DNA from: an uncultured Lachnospiraceae bacterium
GTDB taxonomy: Bacteria > Bacillota > Clostridia > Lachnospirales > Lachnospiraceae
NCBI GenBank assembly: GCA_934343915.1
Contig: CAKRIL010000004.1
Coordinates: 1-64,000, forward strand
Direction of reading: 5' to 3'
Length of the DNA: 64,000 nt
The notes beneath the pieces were generated by a model. The model saw only the letters and a list, made by a program, of their open reading frames with translations. It searched no databases and was not told where the DNA came from. Positions 35,756 to 44,150 of the stretch are shown here, in pieces (positions within the stretch are counted from its first letter, which is position 1; each line of letters begins with the position of its first letter). Both the position numbers and the translations under genes were made by a program.

Positions 35756-36409
35756 ATGAAAACTTTGACTGAAAATTATTATTTTGACACCGCAATGCGC
35801 GGCGCAGCCTGTAAAATAGGGGTTCAGCTCACTGAGCTTTTGTTAAAATCCGACAAATCCCTCGAGGATGTTGTCATCGTCTGTATCGGCACCGACCGCT
35901 CTACGGGCGACAGCCTCGGTCCCATTGTCGGCTATAAGCTGTTAAACAGGATTATTTCCGGCAGCCGTCGACGCGGCGGAAACGGAATAACCGTGTACGG
36001 AACGCTCGACTCCCCCGTACACGCCATCAATCTTGAACATGTGCTCTCCGACATAGACCGCAGGCACAATAAGCCGTTCTGCATTGCCGTTGACGCATCG
36101 CTCGGCACGAAAAACCATATCGGCTTCGCAACCGTCGGAACAGGCCCGTTAAAGCCGGGGCTCGGAGTCAACAAGCAGCTCCCGGATGTAGGCGACCTTC
36201 ATATCACCGGAATAGTGAATGTGTCAGGCACGAATGACCCGATGCTTTTACAGACAACCCGCCTGTGTACCGTCATGAACCTCGCTGACGCAATCTCGGG
36301 CGGTCTGATGTACTGCCTTGACCCGCTTCACTCAAGCCTGAAGCCTCATATCTCCATTTTTAATCCAGTTAAGCTTGCGCATTACTTCACTGACAGACAG
36401 ACTGATTAG
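35756..36409 (+). CDS. yyaC: YyaC family sporulation-type protein
   Basis: 217 aa from ATG 35756; the frame is open upstream but lacks signals. VIVCIGTDRSTGDSLGPIVG, VYGTLDSPVHAINL and IAVDASLGTKNHIGF are typical of YyaC, a paralogue of germination protease GPR. A role in spores is inferred from the family only. The sequence before the ATG contains GAATA-16-CATATAA, a partial match to forespore sigma-G promoters. Its last 78 bases overlap the end of the opposing PTS gene. Confidence 0.85.
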   Translation: MKTLTENYYFDTAMRGAACKIGVQLTELLLKSDKSLEDVVIVCIGTDRSTGDSLGPIVGYKLLNRIISGSRRRGGNGITVYGTLDSPVHAINLEHVLSDIDRRHNKPFCIAVDASLGTKNHIGFATVGTGPLKPGLGVNKQLPDVGDLHITGIVNVSGTNDPMLLQTTRLCTVMNLADAISGGLMYCLDPLHSSLKPHISIFNPVKLAHYFTDRQTD

Positions 36410-37366
36410 TCCCGGAAGCAGAAAGTGCATAAGCACCATCTCTATTATCACAATAGGTCCCGGAGTTGACGGAACCATGGAATGCCATGTTGAGAACTGT
36501 CCTATAAGTATAAGTGAACCCGCTCCTGCTCCTGCTGCCGAATTGCTCATATGTAAAAGAGCACTTCCGACAGGTCCGAGTATGGCTGCAGCTATTATGG
36601 ATGGAATCCATATAAGCGGCTTTCTTATAATATTAGGAAACTCAAGCATCGACGTTCCCATTCCAACCGCAAGCATTCCTCCTATCTTGTTGTCGCGGTA
36701 TCCGGCTACGGCAAATCCAACCATGCTGCAGCACACTCCTATCGTAGCTGCACCTGCTGCCACGCCGGACAGGCCAAGAGATACCGCTATCGCTATAACA
36801 TTGACCGGCATTGCCGCAAACAAGGAAAAAAGCACTGCAACAATGATTCCTCCGACAATCGGCGACTGTGCAACATTATAGCTTGCAAGGCTTCCGAGCC
36901 AGTATACGAACCTCGTGATATATGGTCCAACAAAATATCCCACAAGTGCTCCCGCAAATATGGACAAAATCGGTGTGACAAGTATACTGAAGCTTGTCTT
37001 TCCCGATATAAGCATTCCGACCTGAATGGCAATATACGCTGCTATGAACGCTCCGAGAGGCTCACCGACAGCTCCAAGTGCCACCGCCGTCACACTGTGA
37101 AATGCTCCGAGCATTCCCGCTATCGCAGCCGACACCGTGACAAGCGAATCCGCATTGCACTTCGCCGCAACGCCCACACCTATTCCTGCTCCGGTGAGAG
37201 TCTTCGCTACATTGCCTATTGCCATAAGCTGCGCTCCCGCATTGCCTCCAATCCATATTCCGAGCTGTGTGAAGGCAGTTCCGAGTATGAGCGTGGCGAA
37301 CACCCCAAGCGTCATTCCCGTGAAGCCATCGACAAATATATTATTAAAAATCTTCTTCATAACCAT
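36332..37366 (-). CDS. PTS sugar transporter subunit IIC (EIIC_2 type)
   Basis: 344 aa with ten or so hydrophobic helices rich in Gly/Ala (GAGIGVGVAAKCNADSLVTV, GVAAGAATIGVCCSMVGFAV). It belongs to the RegE-like EIIC_2 group, where no EIIA/EIIB partner is encoded nearby. Whether it moves sugars is uncertain. The 3' end is antiparallel to yyaC for 78 bases. Confidence 0.75.
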   Translation of the reverse strand: MVMKKIFNNIFVDGFTGMTLGVFATLILGTAFTQLGIWIGGNAGAQLMAIGNVAKTLTGAGIGVGVAAKCNADSLVTVSAAIAGMLGAFHSVTAVALGAVGEPLGAFIAAYIAIQVGMLISGKTSFSILVTPILSIFAGALVGYFVGPYITRFVYWLGSLASYNVAQSPIVGGIIVAVLFSLFAAMPVNVIAIAVSLGLSGVAAGAATIGVCCSMVGFAVAGYRDNKIGGMLAVGMGTSMLEFPNIIRKPLIWIPSIIAAAILGPVGSALLHMSNSAAGAGAGSLILIGQFSTWHSMVPSTPGPIVIIEMVLMHFLLPGLISLSVSEVMRKLNWIKNGDMRLQA

Positions 37367-37555
37367 TCCCCCGTGCTGTTAGATCTTGCGCTCATTATAT
37401 CATAAATCACGCCCCCAGTTCAACAAAATAACGTCACCTCAATACTGCTATTTAATGGCAGCTTCAGAATAATGCAATTATTTTTTTTCGAAAGGTATAT
37501 GCACTCCGCGGATTTGAGGTTATAATAAGCGTAGCAATCTGCAAGGAGGACTCAC

Positions 37556-37825
37556 ATGTTTCGTTTATGGGCAAAGGAATTTAAGGACAATCATCTTATG
37601 CGTGATATGGTAGTATGCAATGACGCAGCGGATATCAATAGAACCAGGAAGGTGTTCGACGCGCTCGACAAGGTATGCCACGCCTTCGACCTTCAGACCC
37701 CTATATGGCTTGATATAAATATTAATGACTTTAAGAAGCACAGCAAGACACGATTTACGCAGGACAGCTTCGTGGAGCATATCGACTTCGACTTTCTCGA
37801 GATTCATGTAATTGAGGAGGACTAG
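37556..37825 (+). CDS. Conserved small hypothetical protein
   Basis: 89 aa with AAGGAGGA upstream. It has charged helices (LWAKEFKDNHLMRDMVV) and an acidic end (HIDFDFLEIHVIEED). It has no known motif. It lies seven bases before the transporter gene and may be co-transcribed. A TATAAT at 37521-37526 lacks a good -35. Confidence 0.7.
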   Translation: MFRLWAKEFKDNHLMRDMVVCNDAADINRTRKVFDALDKVCHAFDLQTPIWLDININDFKKHSKTRFTQDSFVEHIDFDFLEIHVIEED

Positions 37826-37831
37826 CCGTTA

Positions 37832-38953
37832 ATGAGAACCGCCATGAAATCATTTATCTCATTTATAAAAAAAGAAGCTGTCCTGTCGGCGGCGGCATTT
37901 CTTGCGGTGCTGTCCGCTTTTTTTGTAAGACCGGATGCTGAATATGTCGGATACATAGATTACAGGGTGCTTGCACTGCTGTTCTGCCTTATGCTTGTAG
38001 TCGCAGCATTCAAGGATGTCGGTATGTTCTCTGCACTCGGCGCGCGCATGCTTAAGCACGCGCACAGCACACGCAGTCTTTCGATGATTCTCGTGTTCCT
38101 GTGTTTTTTCAGCTCGATGTTCATAACCAATGACGTTGCTCTTATAACCTTCGTTCCATTTGCCGTTATGATGCTCTCGCTCACGGGACAGACGAAGCTT
38201 ATGATTCCGGTCATAACGCTTCAGACCATTGCAGCCAATCTCGGAAGCATGCTTACCCCGGTAGGCAACCCACAGAATCTCTATCTGTATTCCACATATC
38301 ATATACCTATTCAGAGATTCCTGTTGCTGATGCTTCCGCTGTCTGCGGTATCGGCAATTATGTTAGTCATTGCCGTCCTGCTGCTTAAAAATATTCCGCT
38401 GGACACAGACACCGTACCTAAGGACGCACATATATCCGGAGGCTTCCGTGCCGTAATATATATACTTTTGTTTCTTGTCTGTATCGCCTGTGTCGTACAT
38501 GTCATCGACTACCCGATTATGCTTGCCATCGTTGTCATCACAATGCTTGTATGCAATCACAGACTGTTCAAGAATGTGGATTATTACCTGCTTCTTACAT
38601 TTGTATGCTTTTTTATTTTTATAGGAAACATGGAACGCATTCCCGCAGTGTCCGACATTATGAGCCGGCTTATCACTGGACGCGAGGCACTTCTCGGTAT
38701 AGTATTTTCGCAGATTATAAGCAACGTTCCTGCGGCCATCCTTCTGTCAGGCTTCACATCGAATTATGTGTCTCTCCTGTACGGAGTCAATATCGGCGGT
38801 CTCGGAACACTTATCGCATCCCTTGCAAGCATAATCTCCTATCGCGGATACTGCGCATCCGAGAGTGCTGACAAAGGTCGGTACATACTTATATTCACGA
38901 TGTACAACCTGATTTTTCTTGCGGTGCTGTCGGTTACATGCAGCTTTTTGTAG
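37832..38953 (+). CDS. SLC13/ArsB-like anion transporter
   Basis: 373 aa with about ten helices. ITNDVALITFVPFAV and SNVPAAILLSGF are the paired repeats of the ion transporter superfamily, and TPVGNPQNLYLYS is the substrate loop. Arsenite, dicarboxylate or another anion cannot be told apart here. It is coupled to the small gene at 37556 and followed by a terminator. Confidence 0.8.
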   Translation: MRTAMKSFISFIKKEAVLSAAAFLAVLSAFFVRPDAEYVGYIDYRVLALLFCLMLVVAAFKDVGMFSALGARMLKHAHSTRSLSMILVFLCFFSSMFITNDVALITFVPFAVMMLSLTGQTKLMIPVITLQTIAANLGSMLTPVGNPQNLYLYSTYHIPIQRFLLLMLPLSAVSAIMLVIAVLLLKNIPLDTDTVPKDAHISGGFRAVIYILLFLVCIACVVHVIDYPIMLAIVVITMLVCNHRLFKNVDYYLLLTFVCFFIFIGNMERIPAVSDIMSRLITGREALLGIVFSQIISNVPAAILLSGFTSNYVSLLYGVNIGGLGTLIASLASIISYRGYCASESADKGRYILIFTMYNLIFLAVLSVTCSFL

Positions 38954-38985
38954 CCGTCCCACAACTGAATATACTTCTGAAAGGT

Positions 38986-39019
38986 CATCTGCAAAGCATG
39001 TCGGCAGATGGCTTTTTTT
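38986..39019 (+). terminator. Terminator of the anion transporter gene
   Basis: CATCTGC and GCAGATG pair across an 11-base loop and a run of seven T follows (39013-39019). Confidence 0.85.
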
Positions 39020-39130
39020 GTCGAACGAATCATAGCGTGCAGCGCAAAAGCATATGCTACACTTGAGATGTATAGAGGAGCATGTGTTATACACATGTGA
39101 GAGGGAGTAATTAATGGGAGGAGGTTATCT

Positions 39131-39499
39131 ATGAAGCTTCATCATCCAAGAGAGAAAGAGAACGCGGGTATAAGCGGAGCCTATGTTCAGGCGAAAATAA
39201 TACGCAAGGAAGATAAGAAAATCTATCTACGGATATGGAACAGCGGGACAGAACCGGCATACAATGTCAACTTCTATATACCGAAGGGGCATCGCATATG
39301 CATACTAAGAAGCCGTCTTGACTATCACGTATTGAATCCGGGACAGGCCTTCGACGAATATGCGGTTGCAGATGAAAAACTTCTTAAAGATGTTGAAATC
39401 GTGACATACTGGGAAGATGAAAGCAAATGTATATATTCGATGGAACAGACGGAAACAGCAAAAAATATTTTAAAAAAAATGTGCGTCTGTCATGCATGA
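39131..39499 (+). CDS. Conserved hypothetical protein
   Basis: 122 aa with GGGAGGAGG upstream. It appears as a single beta-sandwich-like domain (AYVQAKIIRKEDKKIYLRIW, NSGTEPAYNVNFYIP) and resembles a protein-modification or binding module. There are no membrane segments. I do not know a family name. It precedes the Asn/Lys-rich gene by 78 bases. Confidence 0.6.
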   Translation: MKLHHPREKENAGISGAYVQAKIIRKEDKKIYLRIWNSGTEPAYNVNFYIPKGHRICILRSRLDYHVLNPGQAFDEYAVADEKLLKDVEIVTYWEDESKCIYSMEQTETAKNILKKMCVCHA

Positions 39500-39577
39500 T
39501 TAAGCTCATAGTGTACATAATATTGACGTGGCGGAGCGGCAACTCTCCCGCAATAAATATGAGAAGTGAGGTTAATT

Positions 39578-39745
39578 ATGAGCGAAAATTACAGTGAACA
39601 GAACAAGTCCTATAATTACGGTGGAGAGCAGAGTAAGTCCTCGAACAAGAATCAGAATAAGTCCGAGAACAAGAACCAGAATAAGTCTACCAACAAGAAT
39701 GAGAATAAGTCAGAGAATTGTCATGACGGCGGACAGAGCAAGTAA
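39578..39745 (+). CDS. Asn/Lys-rich 55-aa protein with short repeats
   Basis: 55 aa, behind GTGAGG. The centre is built of units such as KSSNKNQNKSE and KSTNKNENKSE. The N-terminus has Tyr/Asn and the C-terminus NCHDGGQSK. Low complexity and high Asn/Lys/Ser make it hydrophilic and disordered. It could be a spore- or stress-related protectant or RNA-binding protein; neither is proven. Confidence 0.65.
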   Translation: MSENYSEQNKSYNYGGEQSKSSNKNQNKSENKNQNKSTNKNENKSENCHDGGQSK

Positions 39746-39786
39746 TAGCTGCCTGTCAGCAGCGTAACATAAGCCGCATGATACCA

Positions 39787-39819
39787 AAACAGGGTATGTT
39801 TCAGAAGCATACCCTGTTT
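39787..39819. terminator. Bidirectional terminator after the Asn/Lys-rich gene
   Basis: AAAACAGGGTATG pairs with CATACCCTGTTTT (13 bp), with T-runs on both sides. It serves this gene and the convergent CDF gene. Confidence 0.9.
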
Positions 39820-39831
39820 TCCCGTCTTATT

Positions 39832-40989
39832 CTACCTGACGTAAGCCCGGTCTATATCAACTATGACACGATACCTCTCATCAAGCTCTGTCGCAGCCTG
39901 TTGTATCTTTTCGATGAGCTCTTCCTTCGTTCCCTTATATCCATACGGCACAACCACATCAAAAATAAGATTGATACGCTCTTTTCCGCTGACCATGCGG
40001 AAATCGTGGATGGATAATGACGGGTCAATATTGAATATCTTCTCGTTCATACACGCCTTAATATGCTTAAGCTCACCATTGTTCCTGTCAATCGGATCCA
40101 TATGTATCACGGCCTCGCAGCCAAGGCTGCCCTTAAGCTCACGTTCAATATTGTCTATCTCCTCATGGAGCTCGAATATATCTCCGTCCCCCGGAACCTC
40201 AGCATGAAGCGAAATCATGACACGCCCCGGTCCATAGTCATGCACAACCAAATCATGTATCCCCAGTACATGCGGATGTGCCATGACCGTATCCTCTATC
40301 TTATGGACAAAGCTCTCATCCGGAGCCTTTCCAAGCAGCGGACTGATTGTGTCCTTCGCTGCACCGTAACCTGCATACAATATAAAGCACGCCACCACAA
40401 CACCGCATATTCCGTCGATGTTGATATCGAAAAATCTGCACAGCAGAACCGATATAAGTACCACCGTTGTCGTTACCGTATCGCTCAGACTGTCAATCGC
40501 CGTTGCCTTCATCGCCGCGGAATCAATTTTATTGCCGATACGTCTGTTATATATGCACATATACATCTTAATGCTGATTGACGCAAGCAGCACTATTATA
40601 GCTGCAATGCTTGTATCAACAGCCTCCGGCTTAATAATTTTAATTATAGATGAATGCCCCAGCTCAAGACCCATAACAATTATAATTACCGATACCACAA
40701 ATCCGGATATGTACTCGAATCTTCCATGACCGAACGGATGCTCAAGGTCAGGCTTCTTTCCCGCAAATCTGAAGCCCACAAGCGTTATGAATGACGAACC
40801 CGCATCCGACAGATTGTTGAAGGCATCCGCCGTAATCGCTATTGAGCCGCTTATAACTCCGACGGTATATTTTCCTGCAAAAAGAAGGATATTGAGGACA
40901 ATTCCCAGTATACTGCATAGGCTTCCATATGCTTTTCTTATATCCCCTTCCCCATCCTTTATAAATATCCTTGATAATAAAGTAACCAT
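39832..40989 (-). CDS. Cation diffusion facilitator (CDF) transporter
   Basis: 385 aa. Six helices in the first half contain the paired metal sites AITADAFNNLSDAGSSF and AIDSLSDTVTT, and a FGHGRFEY motif. The C-terminal half is a cytosolic ferredoxin-like domain (VHDYGPGRVMISLHAEVPG) with an extra extension. It exports divalent metals such as Zn or Mn. It is the third gene of a minus-strand operon with the PAS protein and the glycosyltransferase. Confidence 0.9.
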   Translation of the reverse strand: MVTLLSRIFIKDGEGDIRKAYGSLCSILGIVLNILLFAGKYTVGVISGSIAITADAFNNLSDAGSSFITLVGFRFAGKKPDLEHPFGHGRFEYISGFVVSVIIIVMGLELGHSSIIKIIKPEAVDTSIAAIIVLLASISIKMYMCIYNRRIGNKIDSAAMKATAIDSLSDTVTTTVVLISVLLCRFFDINIDGICGVVVACFILYAGYGAAKDTISPLLGKAPDESFVHKIEDTVMAHPHVLGIHDLVVHDYGPGRVMISLHAEVPGDGDIFELHEEIDNIERELKGSLGCEAVIHMDPIDRNNGELKHIKACMNEKIFNIDPSLSIHDFRMVSGKERINLIFDVVVPYGYKGTKEELIEKIQQAATELDERYRVIVDIDRAYVR

Positions 40990-41005
40990 GCTTCACCCCA
41001 AATAT

Positions 41006-42472
41006 TTAATGCTCCAAATACTTCATACAAAAATCCACTGCATACTTTATGGCATTGAGTACATTCAGTTCATCAGCAGTCCACATATGTGGCTGTGTAT
41101 AATATTCCAGCGAGATAATATATCTTATATCATTACTGCATTCATATCCTGCCTGAACAAAGCTTCTCACAGAGCTGAACCCCACTATTCTTCCGTATTC
41201 ACTGCTGTCGGGATATGAATTCACATCATTCACGATATAAGGCTCCCAAAATGTAACCTTCTCCTCAATAATCTGTCTGCTGCCGCTCACATGAAGCAGA
41301 CAGCCCTCAGGAATATTCTTCACATCACTGTTGCTCCAGCATATTGCCTCAGAATACTGCTCCCTTCCGCACACATTCAAGGTAACACGTTCCAGTCCAT
41401 ACTTAACCCCGACCTCCTTAAGAAGATTATATATGCACTCTCTTGCACACTCCTTAAGTTCCTCGTCAGTTCTCGCCTCAACCTGTTCCTCAAAAATATG
41501 TATTATATTCTCAGCTATTATATCATCCTGCTTGGAGCATGCCTCTTCATTAATTGATTCTTCATCATTCTTGTAGAACACAACTCTGCTGCCGTCAGCA
41601 CTCTCTGCCTTCTTAAGTGCCTCAACAGCCTTGTCATATATCTCCTGTCCCATGTCCTCGTCATTTCGTTCATAATCCACACCTACGCATACCGTGAAGT
41701 CTGCACTGTCAAGCAGGTGTGCATACTGTACGCCAAGCTCTTCAACGCTCTGTACACTCTTTGCAACAGCATCCCCCAGCTCAGCCGCTGTTCCGAAGCC
41801 GCCCGAGAATACCGCTAACTTTCCGTTCCTCGTCCTGCAGGCGAGCGTTCCATGAGGATAACATCTTCTTATGCGTCTTATAAGATTGATAAGAAATTCC
41901 TCTCTCTTGCCCCTGTTAAGTCTGCACACAATGTTATCATATTCTGATATATTGTATATTATACATGCAAGCATCATATCCGAATGATGCCTTTTCACAT
42001 ATCGTGCAACCACATTTCTTACTTCTCTCTCATCCGACAGCCCCATCATGTCCATAATATGACCCGCAGCACCTATCGCATGTTCATTCTTTGTGGTCAT
42101 GTAATTATGTACATCTGCAACTCTTCCGAGCACCTCAACAGCCCTTCCCTGCTCGAACTTCGTTCTCGCAAGCAGTCTGTACCAGCGGTAATCAGCGCTT
42201 ATATGAAGCCTCATCCTGAAAAAGCCTTCTATTGTCCCCGCATCCCCTGCCTTAATCTTATCGGCAAGCTTTTGGAATTCTGCCGCATCCTCCGGGTAAA
42301 TCATCTTTGCATTGATCATGGCACTGTCAAAGTCAGACAGCCACGCCCCATACTTGGCAAGCTCGCTTCTGTCCGAATACTGCATGAACTTTCCCGTAAC
42401 AATATCATATCGGAAAACTATGTCGCCTGCCGCCTGTGCCACTTCTCTGAAAATATCGTCCTCTTCTCTCAT
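41006..42472 (-). CDS. PAS, degenerate GGDEF and GAF sensor protein
   Basis: 488 aa. A PAS domain (about 15-115) is followed by a GGDEF-like domain (about 145-290) and a GAF-like domain (about 330-485). The usual GGDEF turn reads KLAVFSGGFGTAAEL, so active-site and signature residues are lost and synthesis of c-di-GMP is unlikely. It may act as a receptor or dimerisation unit. There are no membrane helices. It is 12 bases after the glycosyltransferase gene and 16 before the CDF gene. Confidence 0.75.
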   Translation of the reverse strand: MREEDDIFREVAQAAGDIVFRYDIVTGKFMQYSDRSELAKYGAWLSDFDSAMINAKMIYPEDAAEFQKLADKIKAGDAGTIEGFFRMRLHISADYRWYRLLARTKFEQGRAVEVLGRVADVHNYMTTKNEHAIGAAGHIMDMMGLSDEREVRNVVARYVKRHHSDMMLACIIYNISEYDNIVCRLNRGKREEFLINLIRRIRRCYPHGTLACRTRNGKLAVFSGGFGTAAELGDAVAKSVQSVEELGVQYAHLLDSADFTVCVGVDYERNDEDMGQEIYDKAVEALKKAESADGSRVVFYKNDEESINEEACSKQDDIIAENIIHIFEEQVEARTDEELKECARECIYNLLKEVGVKYGLERVTLNVCGREQYSEAICWSNSDVKNIPEGCLLHVSGSRQIIEEKVTFWEPYIVNDVNSYPDSSEYGRIVGFSSVRSFVQAGYECSNDIRYIISLEYYTQPHMWTADELNVLNAIKYAVDFCMKYLEH

Positions 42473-42484
42473 AGCCCTCTCCTC

Positions 42485-44038
42485 CTAATCTGTAACCTGC
42501 CTATGCATCAACTTCGCCACTGTATTTTCCATCTTATCATATGTACATGAAATACCTGCCATCGCATATGGTATCAGCATGACAAAATATGGGAGAACAT
42601 ATCTTGCCTTCGCCTCCCACAGTACACTGAACAGGAAGCCGCCGTAGACCGCAACGGCAATAATGTACTTATCCAATCCCGCATGTCTCTTAACCAAGGT
42701 TATAATATGTACAAGCGCCAGTGCCATGATGAACAGATGAAACCATTCTGTATACAGTTCTACCGCATGTCTGAATCCTGTGTCCGAATACATTTCTGCA
42801 ACAAGCCCCTGCGGTGCCTCTTTAAAATTCGTTGTAAGTGCCACCCCCTGAAACATCGGAACATTCCACTGAAGATTAACCTTTCTTGTATAAAAGTCAA
42901 GCATCTTCCCCGGGTGGCTTATAAAATAAACACCACGGTTCAAGGTATATCTCAATGCTATTCTATTGGCTCTGTACCCAAGATTACCCGTATCAAGCAT
43001 TGTATTTATGTTATAACCATTGTATACTCCCGCACCAAAATCGTTGTCCTGCATTCCCATAGCTACATACAGACTCGCAGGTATCGCATCCGCACCCATA
43101 TCAGCCACATTTGAGTAAAACAGCCTGATTATCTTCGGACACAAAAGACACATAATGACCATTGCGGCGCATAGCCACATATTAATCTTCTTTTTGCGCG
43201 TGAAGCCCAATACAACCAGCACTATAACAATCGCTATCATGCATATAAGGGCATTTTTCCTTATCAGGCTTGCTATCGTCATGAACACTACCGATAAAAC
43301 ACCTCTTGCAAGCTTGTCATTTCTTATAAAAGCGAGCACATTCCAGATTGCAAGCAGCATAAATGCCAACGAAAGCGTATCATTATATACATGTGAGGTA
43401 TACATATAAAACGGTGCGAACAACAGTGCCGCAAGTATCGTAAGTATCTCAACACGTCGATTGTCGGTCAGCTCATGTGCTGTTCCGTACAACGCCAATA
43501 CAATCAGCGGAAGCATCGCGGCATTGAGATATTGAAGTGAAGTCCAGTTATCCTGTCCGAAAATAAAATACATTAAGCGCACAATCGTGAGCAATCCGTA
43601 CTGATGCGGATGTATAGCCATATAGCCGCCCGCCTGAAATGCACTCTTCACTGCGTCTGTGTCATCATTAAGCTGCATTGCGCACATACATATCGCGAAG
43701 CCGTCCCCGCCGGGAATTGCATGCACATTGTGCACCCAGTATATTCCGCCAAGAAGCGATATCAGCATCGCAGCACCTACAATCCGGTACATTCCAATCT
43801 TATCCGCCACAAGCTCAAGCAGTCTGCTTATTCCGTAATACACAACAGCAACCAGCAGCACTCCCGCAATGTTCAGCAGTATATTGTCCTTCTTAAACAT
43901 AATTACTTCCGAATCATCCGCATTATAGCCTGTGAACAGCAGACTGTTCACGGTGAATGCCACAAGCACTCCCCCGAGAGCTATCGTAATCAATATTCCT
44001 AAGATATGTTCCTTACGATTATCCGAACAAGTATTCAT
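42485..44038 (-). CDS. GT39-like membrane glycosyltransferase
   Basis: 517 aa with about twelve helices. The first extracytosolic loop has the acidic pair NADDSEV and a following PGGDGF, typical of the PMT/ArnT (GT-C) fold, where the acidic residues bind a lipid-linked sugar. The C-terminal region after residue 430 has further helices and VLWEAKARYVLPYFVM. The acceptor is not known. It is first in an operon with the PAS protein and the CDF transporter. Confidence 0.75.
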   Translation of the reverse strand: MNTCSDNRKEHILGILITIALGGVLVAFTVNSLLFTGYNADDSEVIMFKKDNILLNIAGVLLVAVVYYGISRLLELVADKIGMYRIVGAAMLISLLGGIYWVHNVHAIPGGDGFAICMCAMQLNDDTDAVKSAFQAGGYMAIHPHQYGLLTIVRLMYFIFGQDNWTSLQYLNAAMLPLIVLALYGTAHELTDNRRVEILTILAALLFAPFYMYTSHVYNDTLSLAFMLLAIWNVLAFIRNDKLARGVLSVVFMTIASLIRKNALICMIAIVIVLVVLGFTRKKKINMWLCAAMVIMCLLCPKIIRLFYSNVADMGADAIPASLYVAMGMQDNDFGAGVYNGYNINTMLDTGNLGYRANRIALRYTLNRGVYFISHPGKMLDFYTRKVNLQWNVPMFQGVALTTNFKEAPQGLVAEMYSDTGFRHAVELYTEWFHLFIMALALVHIITLVKRHAGLDKYIIAVAVYGGFLFSVLWEAKARYVLPYFVMLIPYAMAGISCTYDKMENTVAKLMHRQVTD

Positions 44039-44092
44039 TATCGATTCTTCTCCACATGTATTCTACTCGTTTACTTTTCAGTATAACATAAA

Positions 44093-44123
44093 AGGCGGCA
44101 TATTAAAAGTATTAATATGCCGC
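44093..44123 (-). terminator. Terminator of the trigger-factor-like lipoprotein gene
   Basis: GGCGGCATATTAA and TTAATATGCCGCC are complementary, with TTTTATG following on the minus strand. It lies 28 bases after the stop codon at 44151. Confidence 0.85.
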
Positions 44124-44150
44124 CATGCGCTATATCTGTTGATTGATTTA

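Noticed and set aside
35932..36174. Minus-strand frame inside yyaC
   Set aside because: yyaC motifs are unmistakable in the plus strand; no ribosome site was found for this frame.
37859..38302. 147-codon minus-strand frame
   Set aside because: It lies wholly inside the anion transporter gene, has no start signal, and its Cys/His/Lys-rich text is the reverse reading of membrane helices.
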